NCBI GenBank assembly: GCA_028290225.1
Contig: JAQGKH010000102.1
Coordinates: forward strand, 1 to 8,267
Direction of reading: 5' to 3'
From: Devosia sp.
Lineage (GTDB): Bacteria; Pseudomonadota; Alphaproteobacteria; Rhizobiales; Devosiaceae
Length of the DNA stretch: 8,267 nt
Part shown: positions 1 through 6,618 of the stretch, in pieces
How the letters are laid out: every line of letters starts with the position of its first letter
How positions within the stretch are numbered: the first letter of the stretch is position 1
Position numbers and translations under genes: made by a program
The notes under the pieces: generated by a model
The model's database searches: none
Seen by the model: the letters and a program-made list of their open reading frames with translations, nothing else
Told to the model about the DNA's origin: nothing

Positions 1-1
1 A

Positions 2-325
2 GTGAGCGTCCGACAATGGCGCATCGCCAGGGCTAAGCTGAAGCTAGACCTTTTTGAGAAGCGCTTTGGGGTGTTTATGGATGCCCGCCGCGTAATATCT
101 GAGCTAGGTCAAACAGGGAAAGTCGAAGACGACGGTCTCCCAAATGAGATAATAGCTCGTGGCCGTTTCCTATTTGGACCAGAAGTTCTTGAGCTTCTCA
201 GCGAGCTTCACAGCTTAAACACCGCATATGTTCTCGGCGAAGGCAGGGTGACTGAAGCTAACCGTCTGCTAGACCGCATCACGGAGGCAATGGATCCCTA
301 CCTTGATGCGAGGGATAAAACGTAG
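2..325 (+). CDS. C-terminal part of a hypothetical protein, 5' end outside window
   Basis: The frame is open from the left edge to a TAG at 323-325 and encodes about 107 residues. A GTG at position 2 could be a start, but I see no ribosome binding site because only one base precedes it. The first visible residues (QWRIARAKLKLDLFEKRFGVF) resemble the stretch that usually follows an N-terminal membrane helix in small proteobacterial hypothetical proteins, so the true start is probably upstream of the window. The visible part is charged and mostly helical in character (for example GPEVLELLSELHSL near residues 59-72), with no catalytic motif. Base composition is lower in GC (about 53% by hand count over the first 120 bases) than in the catabolic genes. 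It converges on the minus-strand operon and has no evident link to it. Function unknown. Confidence 0.6.
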   Translation: MSVRQWRIARAKLKLDLFEKRFGVFMDARRVISELGQTGKVEDDGLPNEIIARGRFLFGPEVLELLSELHSLNTAYVLGEGRVTEANRLLDRITEAMDPYLDARDKT

Positions 326-362
326 TCTCTGGAGCCCTGTTAGTGAGCTTTTAGCTGCGTCT

Positions 363-539
363 TCACAGCAACTCAGCAATCTTCCGCCGCAGCCACTCCT
401 CCGGCGAGATGCCTTCCTTTTGTGCCCGGTAGTTCATCTAGGTGCGTTGCAGGTTGGCCAGCGGCACTTGGCACCAAGCTTCGCCGGTGCCCGGTCCCAC
501 AGATCACCGCTGTAAGCCCACCGGTGAGGGCAGGCTCTT
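363..539 (-). pseudogene. Decayed C-terminal fragment of an unrecognised gene
   Basis: Read on the minus strand, one frame ending at TGA 363-365 gives protein-like sequence finishing in EGISPEEWLRRKIAELL. The same frame is interrupted by TAG at 438-440 and by TGA at 504-506. Between and upstream of these stops it still reads plausibly (GTGEAWCQVPLANLQRT, then KSLPSPVGLQR). Both stops could be single-base changes from a TGG tryptophan codon, which suggests inactivation by point mutation. I do not recognise the family. A different frame over the same bases (434-649) is open for 71 residues and is also somewhat protein-like, so the original frame is uncertain and a frameshift may be involved too. 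It could be chance coding-like sequence. Confidence 0.3.
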
Positions 540-806
540 GAGAGCTCGCGCCATTCGGTATTGCGTCGTTGGCGGGGGGCGGTCATTTGGTGCCAGTAAA
601 ATCCTGGTCGAAAGTCCAGGTGCCTGGGTGTGCTCAACTGCGGCGTCAAGATCGGCAGTCCATCGCTTCCAATGAGAGTGGCAGCTTTGCGCCCGGTTCT
701 TCAGGGCACCTCAGCGATTTGTTAAAAGCGGCCGTTCCGCGCCACGGCCCAACCATGCCCGTGACGGGCTGGAAGGCGGTCAGCCAGCCTTTAGCTGAGA
801 ACAACG

Positions 807-857
807 AAAAAGCGGACATGCTCAAGCGGGCGGAGGTCTTGGGCGTTTCCCGCTTGA
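807..857 (-). terminator. Candidate transcription terminator of the catabolic operon
   Basis: About 45 bases past the kinase stop, a perfect 9-bp inverted repeat (TCAAGCGGG at 822-830 and CCCGCTTGA at 849-857) can form a stem with an 18-base loop. On the minus strand a run of five T residues (811-807) follows ten bases after the stem. Position and orientation suit the end of the operon. The large loop and the gap before the T run make it a weak match to a classic intrinsic terminator; an alternative pairing of AAGCGG with the CCGCTT next to the T run is possible. Confidence 0.3.
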
Positions 858-901
858 AGCACAAAATCACGGAGTGAGGGTCGTTGGTCCATCAAGACGC
901 A

Positions 902-2506
902 TCATCGATGTGGCTTCGCTGCCCTCTGCAGCGCTTCGAAGGTGACGAAGCGGCGGCCGTGAAGCGCTGCGATGTCGCCGCCCGCCGGCTCGAAAGACTG
1001 CTTGGCTCGCGTCATGGCGGACATGGCGTGCTGCATCGTTGCGTAGTGGCCGGCGGCCATCGCGCCAAGGATGGCCGAACCGAGCAGCACGGGTTCCTCG
1101 GCTTCGGTGACGATGACTGGAAGACCTGAAATATCGGCCAGGAGTTGCCGCACCAGATCGTCTTGTCCTGCACCACCACTTATGACGATACGGCGGACTG
1201 GCGCGCCATGTTGGGCCTGCACTTCCAGAATTTGCCGCAAGCCGTAGCCGATGCCACTCAACCCCGCGACATAGAGCGACACAAGACTGCGCCCGGACTG
1301 GTCCATCCCCAGGCCGGCGACGATGGCTCGGGCGTCGGGGTCAGCGAACGGGGCACGGTTGCCGAGAAATTCGGGCACCACATGAACGCCCTCGGCAATC
1401 CGGATCGCTTCCGACGCGGTGCCGCCGAGATAAACCGCTTCGCGGGATAGATAGGTGAGAAGCGACAGGCCGGCATCGGTGGCTTTCTTGATGGCCTCGC
1501 CCTTGGCCGTGTGCAGGTCCACCAGGCGGTCGATCGCTGCACCGGCGGCCGATTGTCCCCCTTCGTTGAGCCACAGTCCAGGCAGCATAGCGTCGAAGTA
1601 AGGACCCCATACGCCGGGCACAAAGGCAGGTTCGGCCGTGGTGGTCATGGTGCACGACGAGGTTCCGAAAACATAGGCCATGGTGTCGAGCGGCTGGCCC
1701 ATGGCGCCCACCGAGCCAACGCCGCCGGCATGGGCGTCGATGAGCCCGGCAGCCACCGGCGTTCCCGCAGGGAGCCCCATCTCCGCCGCCGCTTGCGCCG
1801 TCAGTCCGCCGATCCTGGTGCCAGGGGGCACGACCGTCGTCCCGATGCGGGCAAACCCGTCTTGCGAAAGTTCACTTAGGCCGATGGCTGCGAAATAGCT
1901 CTCGTCCCACCGCTTTTCGTGGGCGAGATAGGTCCATTTGCAGGTAACTGTGCAGGATGATCGGGCCAGGTTGCCACTGGCGCGCCAGGTCAGATAATCC
2001 GCCAGGTCGAAGAAATGTGCTGCATCCCGAAAAACCGCAGGGCGGCTTTCCTTGAGCCACAGGAGCTTTGGGGTCTGCATTTCTGGCGAGATGGTGCCGC
2101 CCACATAGCGCAGGACATCAGGACCAAGCTGGGTGATGCGCTTGGCTTCCTCGACAGCCCGGTGGTCCATCCAAACGATGATATTGCGTTCAGGGTCTTC
2201 GGAGGGCCCGACCGGCAGGGGCTCGCCCCCTTTGCCGACCACCACCAGCGAGCATGTTGCGTCCACCCCGATACCGCCGATCGACAGCGGATCGAGATGG
2301 CTGGCTGCAACGGCGTCCTTGACCGCGGCGCAGACGGACTGCCAGATATCATTGCCGGATTGCTCGACGATGCCGCCGGCTTCATGAAAGATCGCGATAC
2401 TGCGCTTGGCCGAGGCCAGCATCTGGCCATTTGCCGTGAACACGCCGGCGCGAGCGCTTCCGGTGCCGACGTCGATGCCGATGAAGTGCTTGCTCTCAGC
2501 GGTCAT
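902..2506 (-). CDS. rbtK: FGGY-family carbohydrate kinase, probable D-ribulokinase
   Basis: The 534-residue product should phosphorylate a ketopentose with ATP in the cytoplasm; given its partner dehydrogenase the best substrate is D-ribulose, yielding D-ribulose 5-phosphate for the pentose phosphate pathway. Seen in the sequence: the N-terminal actin-like phosphate loop FIGIDVGTGSARAGVF (8-23), a second strand GIGVDATCSLVVV (78-90), WMDHRA (112-117), TCKWTYL (188-194), the segment GLIDAHAGGVG (254-264) whose Asp257 is the expected catalytic base, and the C-terminal adenosine-site glycine motif ISGGAGQDDLVRQLLAD (442-458). Length fits the roughly 540-residue pentulose kinase subgroup rather than xylulokinase or glycerol kinase. 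The ATG at 2506 is preceded by AGGAG with a 6-base spacing, and that AGGAG overlaps the stop of the dehydrogenase gene, so translation is probably coupled. It is the last gene of the operon. Alternatives are another ketopentose (L-ribulose, D-xylulose). The symbol is by analogy with the Klebsiella rbt operon. Confidence 0.85.
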   Translation of the reverse strand: MTAESKHFIGIDVGTGSARAGVFTANGQMLASAKRSIAIFHEAGGIVEQSGNDIWQSVCAAVKDAVAASHLDPLSIGGIGVDATCSLVVVGKGGEPLPVGPSEDPERNIIVWMDHRAVEEAKRITQLGPDVLRYVGGTISPEMQTPKLLWLKESRPAVFRDAAHFFDLADYLTWRASGNLARSSCTVTCKWTYLAHEKRWDESYFAAIGLSELSQDGFARIGTTVVPPGTRIGGLTAQAAAEMGLPAGTPVAAGLIDAHAGGVGSVGAMGQPLDTMAYVFGTSSCTMTTTAEPAFVPGVWGPYFDAMLPGLWLNEGGQSAAGAAIDRLVDLHTAKGEAIKKATDAGLSLLTYLSREAVYLGGTASEAIRIAEGVHVVPEFLGNRAPFADPDARAIVAGLGMDQSGRSLVSLYVAGLSGIGYGLRQILEVQAQHGAPVRRIVISGGAGQDDLVRQLLADISGLPVIVTEAEEPVLLGSAILGAMAAGHYATMQHAMSAMTRAKQSFEPAGGDIAALHGRRFVTFEALQRAAKPHR

Positions 2507-2512
2507 GCCGGT

Positions 2513-2517
2513 CTCCT
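2513..2517 (-). promoter_or_regulatory. Ribosome binding site of the kinase, overlapping the upstream stop
   Basis: AGGAG on the minus strand lies six bases before the kinase ATG. It includes the last base of the dehydrogenase TAG stop (2518-2516). Ribosomes terminating on the dehydrogenase gene are therefore placed directly on the kinase start region. Confidence 0.75.
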
Positions 2518-3244
2518 AAAGATCGACAGTGGTCGGCAGGATTACGAGGTCCCGCACAGTAACACCCTTGTCGCGCGTCACCATGAACAGCACTGCCTCC
2601 GCAACTTCTTTGGGCTGCATCAGGCTGCCATTGGCCAAGGCTTCTTCCATTTTTGCCTGCGGCCAATCCTTGAGCAATGCCGTAACCACCGGACCCGGAG
2701 CGACGGCGCCAACGCGAACGCCGTCCTTGGCTACCTGGCGGCGCAGGGTATGCACAAAGGCTTGCACGGCGAACTTGGACGCGGTGTAGATCGGCTCCCA
2801 TACGACCGGCACCAGTCCGGCGATTGAACTCGTGACCACCACGTCGCCCGATTTTTGCGCGACCAGATGCGGCAAGACCGAGCGAATCGCGCGGAATGTG
2901 GCGTTGATGTTGAGATCGAGCATTCGCTCCCACTCATCAGGGTCTCCGTCCACCACCGCTCCGCCGACATAGGAGCCGGCATTGGCGTGAAAGATGTCGA
3001 GGCCACCGGCAACCGCAATAATGCTGTCTTTGAGGCCATCCAGTTGCGCCCGGTCCAACAGGTCGGCCTTGACCGCAAAAGCACCCGCGCCGATCTCGGC
3101 TACCAGTTCATCGAGCCGTGCAGCATCGCGGTCGATCAGCACCACCTTGGCGCCTGCCGCATGCAGGGTCCGTGCACATTCGAGTCCGATGCCAGAGGCA
3201 GCACCCGTCACTGCGGCAACCTTGCCGCTCAGATCCTGGGTCAT
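2516..3244 (-). CDS. rbtD: Ribitol 2-dehydrogenase, short-chain dehydrogenase family
   Basis: This 242-residue classical short-chain dehydrogenase should oxidise ribitol at C2 to D-ribulose with NAD+. Visible elements are the dinucleotide motif TGAASGIG (13-20), Asp38 at the end of the second strand (VVLIDRD), which favours NAD over NADP, HANAG (86-90), and a full catalytic tetrad: Asn112, Ser140, Tyr153 and Lys157 (YTASK). Much of the protein matches my memory of Klebsiella ribitol dehydrogenase, for example SGKVAAVTGAASGIGLECA, YTASKFAVQAFVH and the ending VRDLVILP..VDL; this is recalled, not computed. The ATG at 3244 is chosen because AGGAG sits eight bases upstream and the fold begins immediately after. 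A longer frame to 3430 would run into the permease gene and adds unrelated residues. It lies 17 bp after the permease stop and 9 bp before the kinase. Another pentitol or hexitol substrate is possible but less likely. Confidence 0.9.
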   Translation of the reverse strand: MTQDLSGKVAAVTGAASGIGLECARTLHAAGAKVVLIDRDAARLDELVAEIGAGAFAVKADLLDRAQLDGLKDSIIAVAGGLDIFHANAGSYVGGAVVDGDPDEWERMLDLNINATFRAIRSVLPHLVAQKSGDVVVTSSIAGLVPVVWEPIYTASKFAVQAFVHTLRRQVAKDGVRVGAVAPGPVVTALLKDWPQAKMEEALANGSLMQPKEVAEAVLFMVTRDKGVTVRDLVILPTTVDL

Positions 3245-3252
3245 TTTAAAAG

Positions 3253-3257
3253 CTCCT
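3253..3257 (-). promoter_or_regulatory. Ribosome binding site fixing the dehydrogenase start
   Basis: AGGAG on the minus strand, eight bases before the ATG at 3244-3242 and just after the permease TGA at 3264-3262. It decides for the 242-residue form over the 304-residue open frame. Confidence 0.75.
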
Positions 3258-3261
3258 AAAG

Positions 3262-4512
3262 TCAGGCCCGACCATGCGTTACGCGACTGCGACGCGCCAG
3301 CGAGTCCACGATGACGGCGATGGCGAGCACGGCGCCGGTGATCATGTAGCGCAGCGAGGACGAGAGGTTGAGAAGGGTCAGCCCGTTCGAGATCGCCTGG
3401 ATGACGATGATCCCAAGCACCGCTGACCACGCGCTTCCGCGGCCACCAAAGAGGCTAGTGCCCCCGATGACAGCCGCCGCAATTGCGTTGAGATTGACGT
3501 CCCCGGTGCCTGCCTGCTGGCTCGATGATGCGAGGCGCGACGCGCCCAGTATCCCGCCGGCTGCGGCAAGGGTCGAGCAGATGACGAAGGCGGAAACGTA
3601 GATGCGGTTGACGTTGATGCCGGCGCGGCGTGCCGCCTCGCGATTGCCGCCAACAGCGAACATCGAGCGGCCCCATTTGGTGCGTGTCAGGCCGTAGTTG
3701 AGAACCACAGCGATGAGCACGAACAGCGCGAACATCCACGGAATGCCGCGACCAAGGTGCAGATACCAGGCGGCGATGCCCAGGGCGAGGGTCAGGGTCA
3801 CGGCCTTTGCGATCACGAGACGCATCGCCAGCGGCGCCAGGCCGGCCTCGACGCGGCGCTTGCTGGTGTGCCAGCCCCGCGCCAGCAGGAGCGCCCCAGG
3901 CAAGATGGCCAACAGGTAGGATAACCAGGCCGGCATGATCATGATCTGGCCGAAACGAACCAGATCGGATTGAAACGGCAGGTTGATCGAGCCGGTCGAG
4001 CCCAGGAGGTAAAGCTGCATGCCAAGAAGGGCGAGAAGGCCCGCAAGCGTTGCCACGAAGCTCGGCATGCCCAGGCGAGTATAAAACACCGCATAAACGA
4101 GGCCGACCAGCGCACCCGTCGCCAGCGCGGCAATGATGGCCAGCGGCAAGGGTATGCCGGTGTTGACCCAGAGGACGCCGATAATAGCCGAGGCGAGGCC
4201 GCTCATAGAGCCAACCGACAGATCGATTTCACCCAGCATCAACACACAGACGATCCCGAGCGAGATCACGCCGACAGTGGCGCAATCGAACAGCAGGTTG
4301 ACCAGGTTGTTGGGTGCGAGGAACACAGGATTGAGGGCGGTAAAGACGATCGAAATGATGACGAGCCCGAGGATGACCGGGAGCATGCCAAGGTCGCCGG
4401 ATCGGATGCGATCGACGAAACCCCGAAGGGCTCCGGCAAAGCTCTCGTCGTTGCGGACGCGGCTGTCGGCGCGGTCCAGGGATGCAGCGCTGATTGGATC
4501 GGGATTGGTCAT
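3262..4512 (-). CDS. Sugar ABC transporter permease, XylH/RbsC type
   Basis: The 416-residue integral membrane protein would form the (probably homodimeric) channel of a monosaccharide or polyol ABC importer in the inner membrane. A hydrophilic N-terminus of about 40 residues precedes many hydrophobic segments (for example near 43-60, 78-93, 124-144, 152-170, 196-210, 232-250, 258-273, 304-325, 343-352, 362-382 and 388-404). Family signatures of the BPD_transp_2 group are visible: GEIDLSVG (94-101), the cytoplasmic ATPase-contact loop AVGGNREAARRAGI (286-299) and AAAVIGGTSLFGGRGS (345-360). At over 400 residues it is nearer to the longer XylH permeases than to RbsC (about 320). Its ATG overlaps the ATPase stop by four bases (ATGA at 4512-4509), so the two subunits are translationally coupled. 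No symbol is given because the substrate is inferred only from the downstream ribitol enzymes. Confidence 0.9.
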   Translation of the reverse strand: MTNPDPISAASLDRADSRVRNDESFAGALRGFVDRIRSGDLGMLPVILGLVIISIVFTALNPVFLAPNNLVNLLFDCATVGVISLGIVCVLMLGEIDLSVGSMSGLASAIIGVLWVNTGIPLPLAIIAALATGALVGLVYAVFYTRLGMPSFVATLAGLLALLGMQLYLLGSTGSINLPFQSDLVRFGQIMIMPAWLSYLLAILPGALLLARGWHTSKRRVEAGLAPLAMRLVIAKAVTLTLALGIAAWYLHLGRGIPWMFALFVLIAVVLNYGLTRTKWGRSMFAVGGNREAARRAGINVNRIYVSAFVICSTLAAAGGILGASRLASSSQQAGTGDVNLNAIAAAVIGGTSLFGGRGSAWSAVLGIIVIQAISNGLTLLNLSSSLRYMITGAVLAIAVIVDSLARRSRVTHGRA

Positions 4513-5321
4513 AGTCCGGCTTCCCTGCTGATCGCCTGATCGGATCGTGACTTTTGGCGGCGAGTGACGGAGTTTTCGGCGGCGCCGGTGATGGCGGTCA
4601 CCAATTCCTGATGAGTGGTTTCGGCAGTGAAGACGCCGTTGTTCCTGCCCAAACGAAGCACGATGATCCTGTCCGCCACCGCTCGCACGTCTTCCATGTT
4701 GTGGCTGATGATGATGACGCCCAGCCCCCGGTCGCGCACCCGTTCGATCAGGTTGAGCACCTCGGCGGTCTGGGCGACGCCCAGGGCAGCAGTGGGTTCG
4801 TCGAGCATGATGATTTTTGGCTGCAGCAGCAAGGAGCGTGCAATGGCGACGGTCTGGCGTTGACCACCGGAAAGCGAAGCGATGGGCTGGCGCACCGATG
4901 GGATGCGCGCCGCGAGCTCACGCAGGAGCGACCAGGCCCGGAGCTCCATGCCGACTTCGTCGAGTTGCCAGGGAGAAAGTTCATGACCGAGAAAGAGGTT
5001 AGCGACGACGTCAAGGTTTTCGCACAGGGCAAGGTCCTGGAACACCGTGGCGATCCCAAGCTCCAGCGCCTTTCCAGGACCGCTCAGGATCACCTGCTGG
5101 CCCAGATATTCGATGGTGCCGGCGCTGGGCTGAAACACACCGGCCAAGATCTTGACCAGGGTCGACTTGCCGGCGCCGTTGTCGCCGACAAGCGCCACCA
5201 CTTCGCCGGGGCGGACGTCGAGATCGATATCGGTCAGCGCCGATACCGCGCCGAAATTCTTGGAGATGCCGCGCAGCCTCAGAATTGGCTCGGCCGCCGA
5301 CGCTTGCATCGATGCGCTCAT
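4509..5321 (-). CDS. Sugar ABC transporter ATP-binding protein, single ABC domain
   Basis: The 270-residue cytoplasmic ATPase energises the importer. All key motifs are present in order: Walker A GDNGAGKS (46-53), Q-loop Gln95 (VFQD), signature LSGGQ (150-154), Walker B IIMLDE (170-175) with catalytic Glu175, and switch His207 (IISHN). Only one ABC domain is present; RbsA and XylG of E. coli carry two in tandem, so this belongs to the short FrcA-like type and must pair as a homodimer. The tail after about residue 247 is polar and charged (SVTRRQKSRSDQ) and has no visible domain. The ATG at 5321 is preceded by a purine-rich AAGGAAG. It starts 58 bp after the binding-protein gene, beyond a strong hairpin, and overlaps the permease start by four bases. 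Confidence 0.92.
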   Translation of the reverse strand: MSASMQASAAEPILRLRGISKNFGAVSALTDIDLDVRPGEVVALVGDNGAGKSTLVKILAGVFQPSAGTIEYLGQQVILSGPGKALELGIATVFQDLALCENLDVVANLFLGHELSPWQLDEVGMELRAWSLLRELAARIPSVRQPIASLSGGQRQTVAIARSLLLQPKIIMLDEPTAALGVAQTAEVLNLIERVRDRGLGVIIISHNMEDVRAVADRIIVLRLGRNNGVFTAETTHQELVTAITGAAENSVTRRQKSRSDQAISREAGL

Positions 5322-5340
5322 GATTTGCTTCCTTCCCGAT

Positions 5341-5367
5341 TGGCCCCGCCCATGACGGGCGGGGCCA
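5341..5367 (-). promoter_or_regulatory. GC-rich intercistronic hairpin after the binding-protein gene
   Basis: A perfect 11-bp inverted repeat (5341-5351 and 5357-5367, ten of the eleven pairs being G-C) encloses a 5-base loop. In the minus-strand transcript it begins 12 bases past the TAA of the binding-protein gene and ends a few bases before the ribosome binding site of the ATPase. No U tract follows, so it is not an intrinsic terminator. Hairpins here typically protect the binding-protein message from 3' exonucleases and keep the ATPase and permease at lower levels; that role is inferred from family precedent. Confidence 0.7.
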
Positions 5368-5379
5368 GGCCTGGGCGAC

Positions 5380-6420
5380 TTATTCGATGCTCAGGGCCGT
5401 GCATGCCTCGGCATATTCGCCGGTGCAGACTTCGGCGGCGGTCTGAATGCCCGCGTCGAAGATCTCGGCCTTGATGTTTTCCGCGGTCACCACGGCGGGC
5501 GTGAACAGCTGCGATGGGGTCTCGTAGAGCGTGTGCGTTGCTTCGGGCACTTCGCCGTTCATCAAGGATACCGCGACTTCAGCGGCTGCCCGGGCCACGA
5601 TTTCGGAAGGCTTGGAGATCGTGTTGTACTGATCGCCTGCAATGATCAGTTGCAGTGCCGCGATGGTCGCGTCATTGCCTGAAACCGGCGGCACCGGATC
5701 GACACCGGCGGCCTTCAGAGCGGCGATTGTGCCGCCTGCGGTGCCGTCATTGGCGGCCACGACGCCGACGATCTGATCGCCAAAACGGGTGATCTGGCCT
5801 GCGACCCATTCCTGGGCTGCCGGGGGTGCCCAGTCCGGGGTGTCGAATTCAGCCAGCGTTTCGTAGCCCGACGCGTCAAGGGCACGATCCACACCGTCGC
5901 GGATCAGGCCGGCCGCGGCGTCGGTGGGCGAACCGTTGACCTGCAGCACCCCTGCGCCTGCAGCCACACCGTCTGCCTTGAGCTTGTCGACCAGCGACTG
6001 TGCGATGGCGTAACCAATTCCCTCATTGTCGAAGGACACATAGTAGTCCGCCGGCAGATCAGGGATCGGGCGGTCATAGGCGATGACCTTGACGTTCTGG
6101 GAGTGGGCGATTTCCACCAGCGCTGCTGCGGCGGCCGAGTCGACTGGATCGAGGACGATGATGGTCGCGCCCTGGGCGATCACAGAATTGAACTGCTGCT
6201 GCTGCAGAGCCGCATCTGCATTGGCGTTCTGGTAGATCAGGGTGCAATCGGCACACAGTTCGGTCATCGCGGCCTGGAAGCCGGGCCAGTCTTTCTGCTC
6301 GTAGCGGGTCGATGCCTGGTCGGGCATCAAGAATGCCACGGTTGTCGCAGCGGATGCTGCGGCGGCCCCGGCGAGCGAAACCGTCAAGACGGCAGCCGTT
6401 CGAATAGCAAGCTTGTTCAT
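5380..6420 (-). CDS. Secreted sugar/polyol-binding protein of the ABC importer, XylF-like
   Basis: The 346-residue protein captures the substrate in the periplasm and delivers it to the permease. A Sec signal peptide is clear: MNKLAIRTAAVLTVSLAG then a cleavage site after ASA (22-24), giving a mature start ATTVAF. The mature part has the type I periplasmic-binding fold of the ribose/xylose group, with recognisable ligand-region segments YDRPI (115-119), ANDGTAGG (223-230) and SGNDA (247-251), all very like XylF. Four cysteines occur as C56-x-x-C59 and near the C-terminus (C332, C340; VCTGEYAEAC) and may form disulfides. Two adjacent ATG codons exist (6423 and 6420); 6420 has the better distance from GGAGGAG. 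An upstream in-frame ATG at 6456 would put a non-signal extension before the signal peptide and is rejected. It is first in the structural operon. Ribitol as ligand is inferred from the downstream enzymes. Confidence 0.92.
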   Translation of the reverse strand: MNKLAIRTAAVLTVSLAGAAAASAATTVAFLMPDQASTRYEQKDWPGFQAAMTELCADCTLIYQNANADAALQQQQFNSVIAQGATIIVLDPVDSAAAAALVEIAHSQNVKVIAYDRPIPDLPADYYVSFDNEGIGYAIAQSLVDKLKADGVAAGAGVLQVNGSPTDAAAGLIRDGVDRALDASGYETLAEFDTPDWAPPAAQEWVAGQITRFGDQIVGVVAANDGTAGGTIAALKAAGVDPVPPVSGNDATIAALQLIIAGDQYNTISKPSEIVARAAAEVAVSLMNGEVPEATHTLYETPSQLFTPAVVTAENIKAEIFDAGIQTAAEVCTGEYAEACTALSIE

Positions 6421-6618
6421 CATTTCTCCTCCAAGAAGTCCTCGTTGTCCCGACATCAGTGCCGGGGGTTGGCGCCATCGGCTGGGCAGTGAGCATGCGA
6501 TGCGGTCAAGACGCAGGGTCTCGGTCCGCTGGTCACTGCTGTCGCTGATGGATTTCGATGCCCGTTCCGGGGCGATGTGCTGGTCCAGGAGCCCTGGTGT
6601 TGATGCGGAAGGCAGGTG
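6421..6618 (-). promoter_or_regulatory. Probable promoter and operator region of the transport/catabolic operon
   Basis: This 198-bp gap lies between the regulator stop and the binding-protein start, and is the natural place for the regulated promoter. A TTGACC hexamer (6509-6504, minus strand) could be a -35 element, but no good -10 hexamer follows at 16-18 bases, as would suit an activator-dependent promoter. GCTGGTC (plus-strand reading) occurs twice, at 6528-6534 and 6579-6585, 51 bp apart. A small CCAGG/CCTGG hairpin (6585-6597) has no T run. No element is convincing on its own; the assignment rests on position. Confidence 0.45.
6426..6432 (-). promoter_or_regulatory. Strong ribosome binding site of the binding-protein gene
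   Basis: GGAGGAG on the minus strand is an almost ideal Shine-Dalgarno sequence. It is followed by AA and the doubled ATG at 6423 and 6420. Its strength fits the need for an excess of binding protein over the membrane components. Confidence 0.8.

Larger units (their letters stand above)
326..901. other. Non-coding or degenerate flank, no intact gene
   Basis: This stretch separates the plus-strand hypothetical gene from the 3' end of the kinase gene. Several short open frames exist on both strands (for example plus 569-877 and minus 646-870), but none has a convincing start with a ribosome binding site, a recognisable domain or consistent codon use. The overlapping frames look like debris rather than a functional small gene. 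It holds the decayed fragment near 363-539 and the terminator candidate near 807-857. I see no tRNA, no insertion sequence terminal repeats and no clear attachment site. Confidence 0.5.

Noticed and set aside
600..620. CCTGG..CCAGG stem with TCGAAAG loop, resembling a tRNA T-arm
   Set aside because: The loop is 8 bases with the wrong conserved positions, and no anticodon arm or acceptor stem can be assembled around it.
646..877. Overlapping open frames on both strands (plus 569-877, minus 646-870)
   Set aside because: Neither has a good ribosome binding site or recognisable domain. Their overlap in a degenerate region gives no reason to prefer one.
2015..2827. 270-residue open frame on the plus strand
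   Set aside because: It lies antisense across the kinase and dehydrogenase genes, both of which carry complete family motifs. It has no recognisable domain and is a shadow frame of GC-rich codons.
3245..3430. N-terminal extension of the dehydrogenase frame to 3430
   Set aside because: It would overlap the permease C-terminus out of frame, encodes Arg/His-rich non-family sequence, and lacks the ribosome binding site present at the 3244 start.
4554..5474. 306-residue open frame on the plus strand
   Set aside because: It is antisense to the ATPase gene and the end of the binding-protein gene. The minus-strand product has all ABC motifs; the plus-strand translation has none.
6424..6456. Upstream ATG at 6456 for the binding protein
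   Set aside because: It places a dozen unrelated residues before a textbook signal peptide and ignores the strong GGAGGAG site just before 6423/6420.
6585..6597. CCAGG-AGC-CCTGG hairpin after the regulator gene as a terminator
   Set aside because: The stem is only 5 bp and no T run follows on the minus strand.
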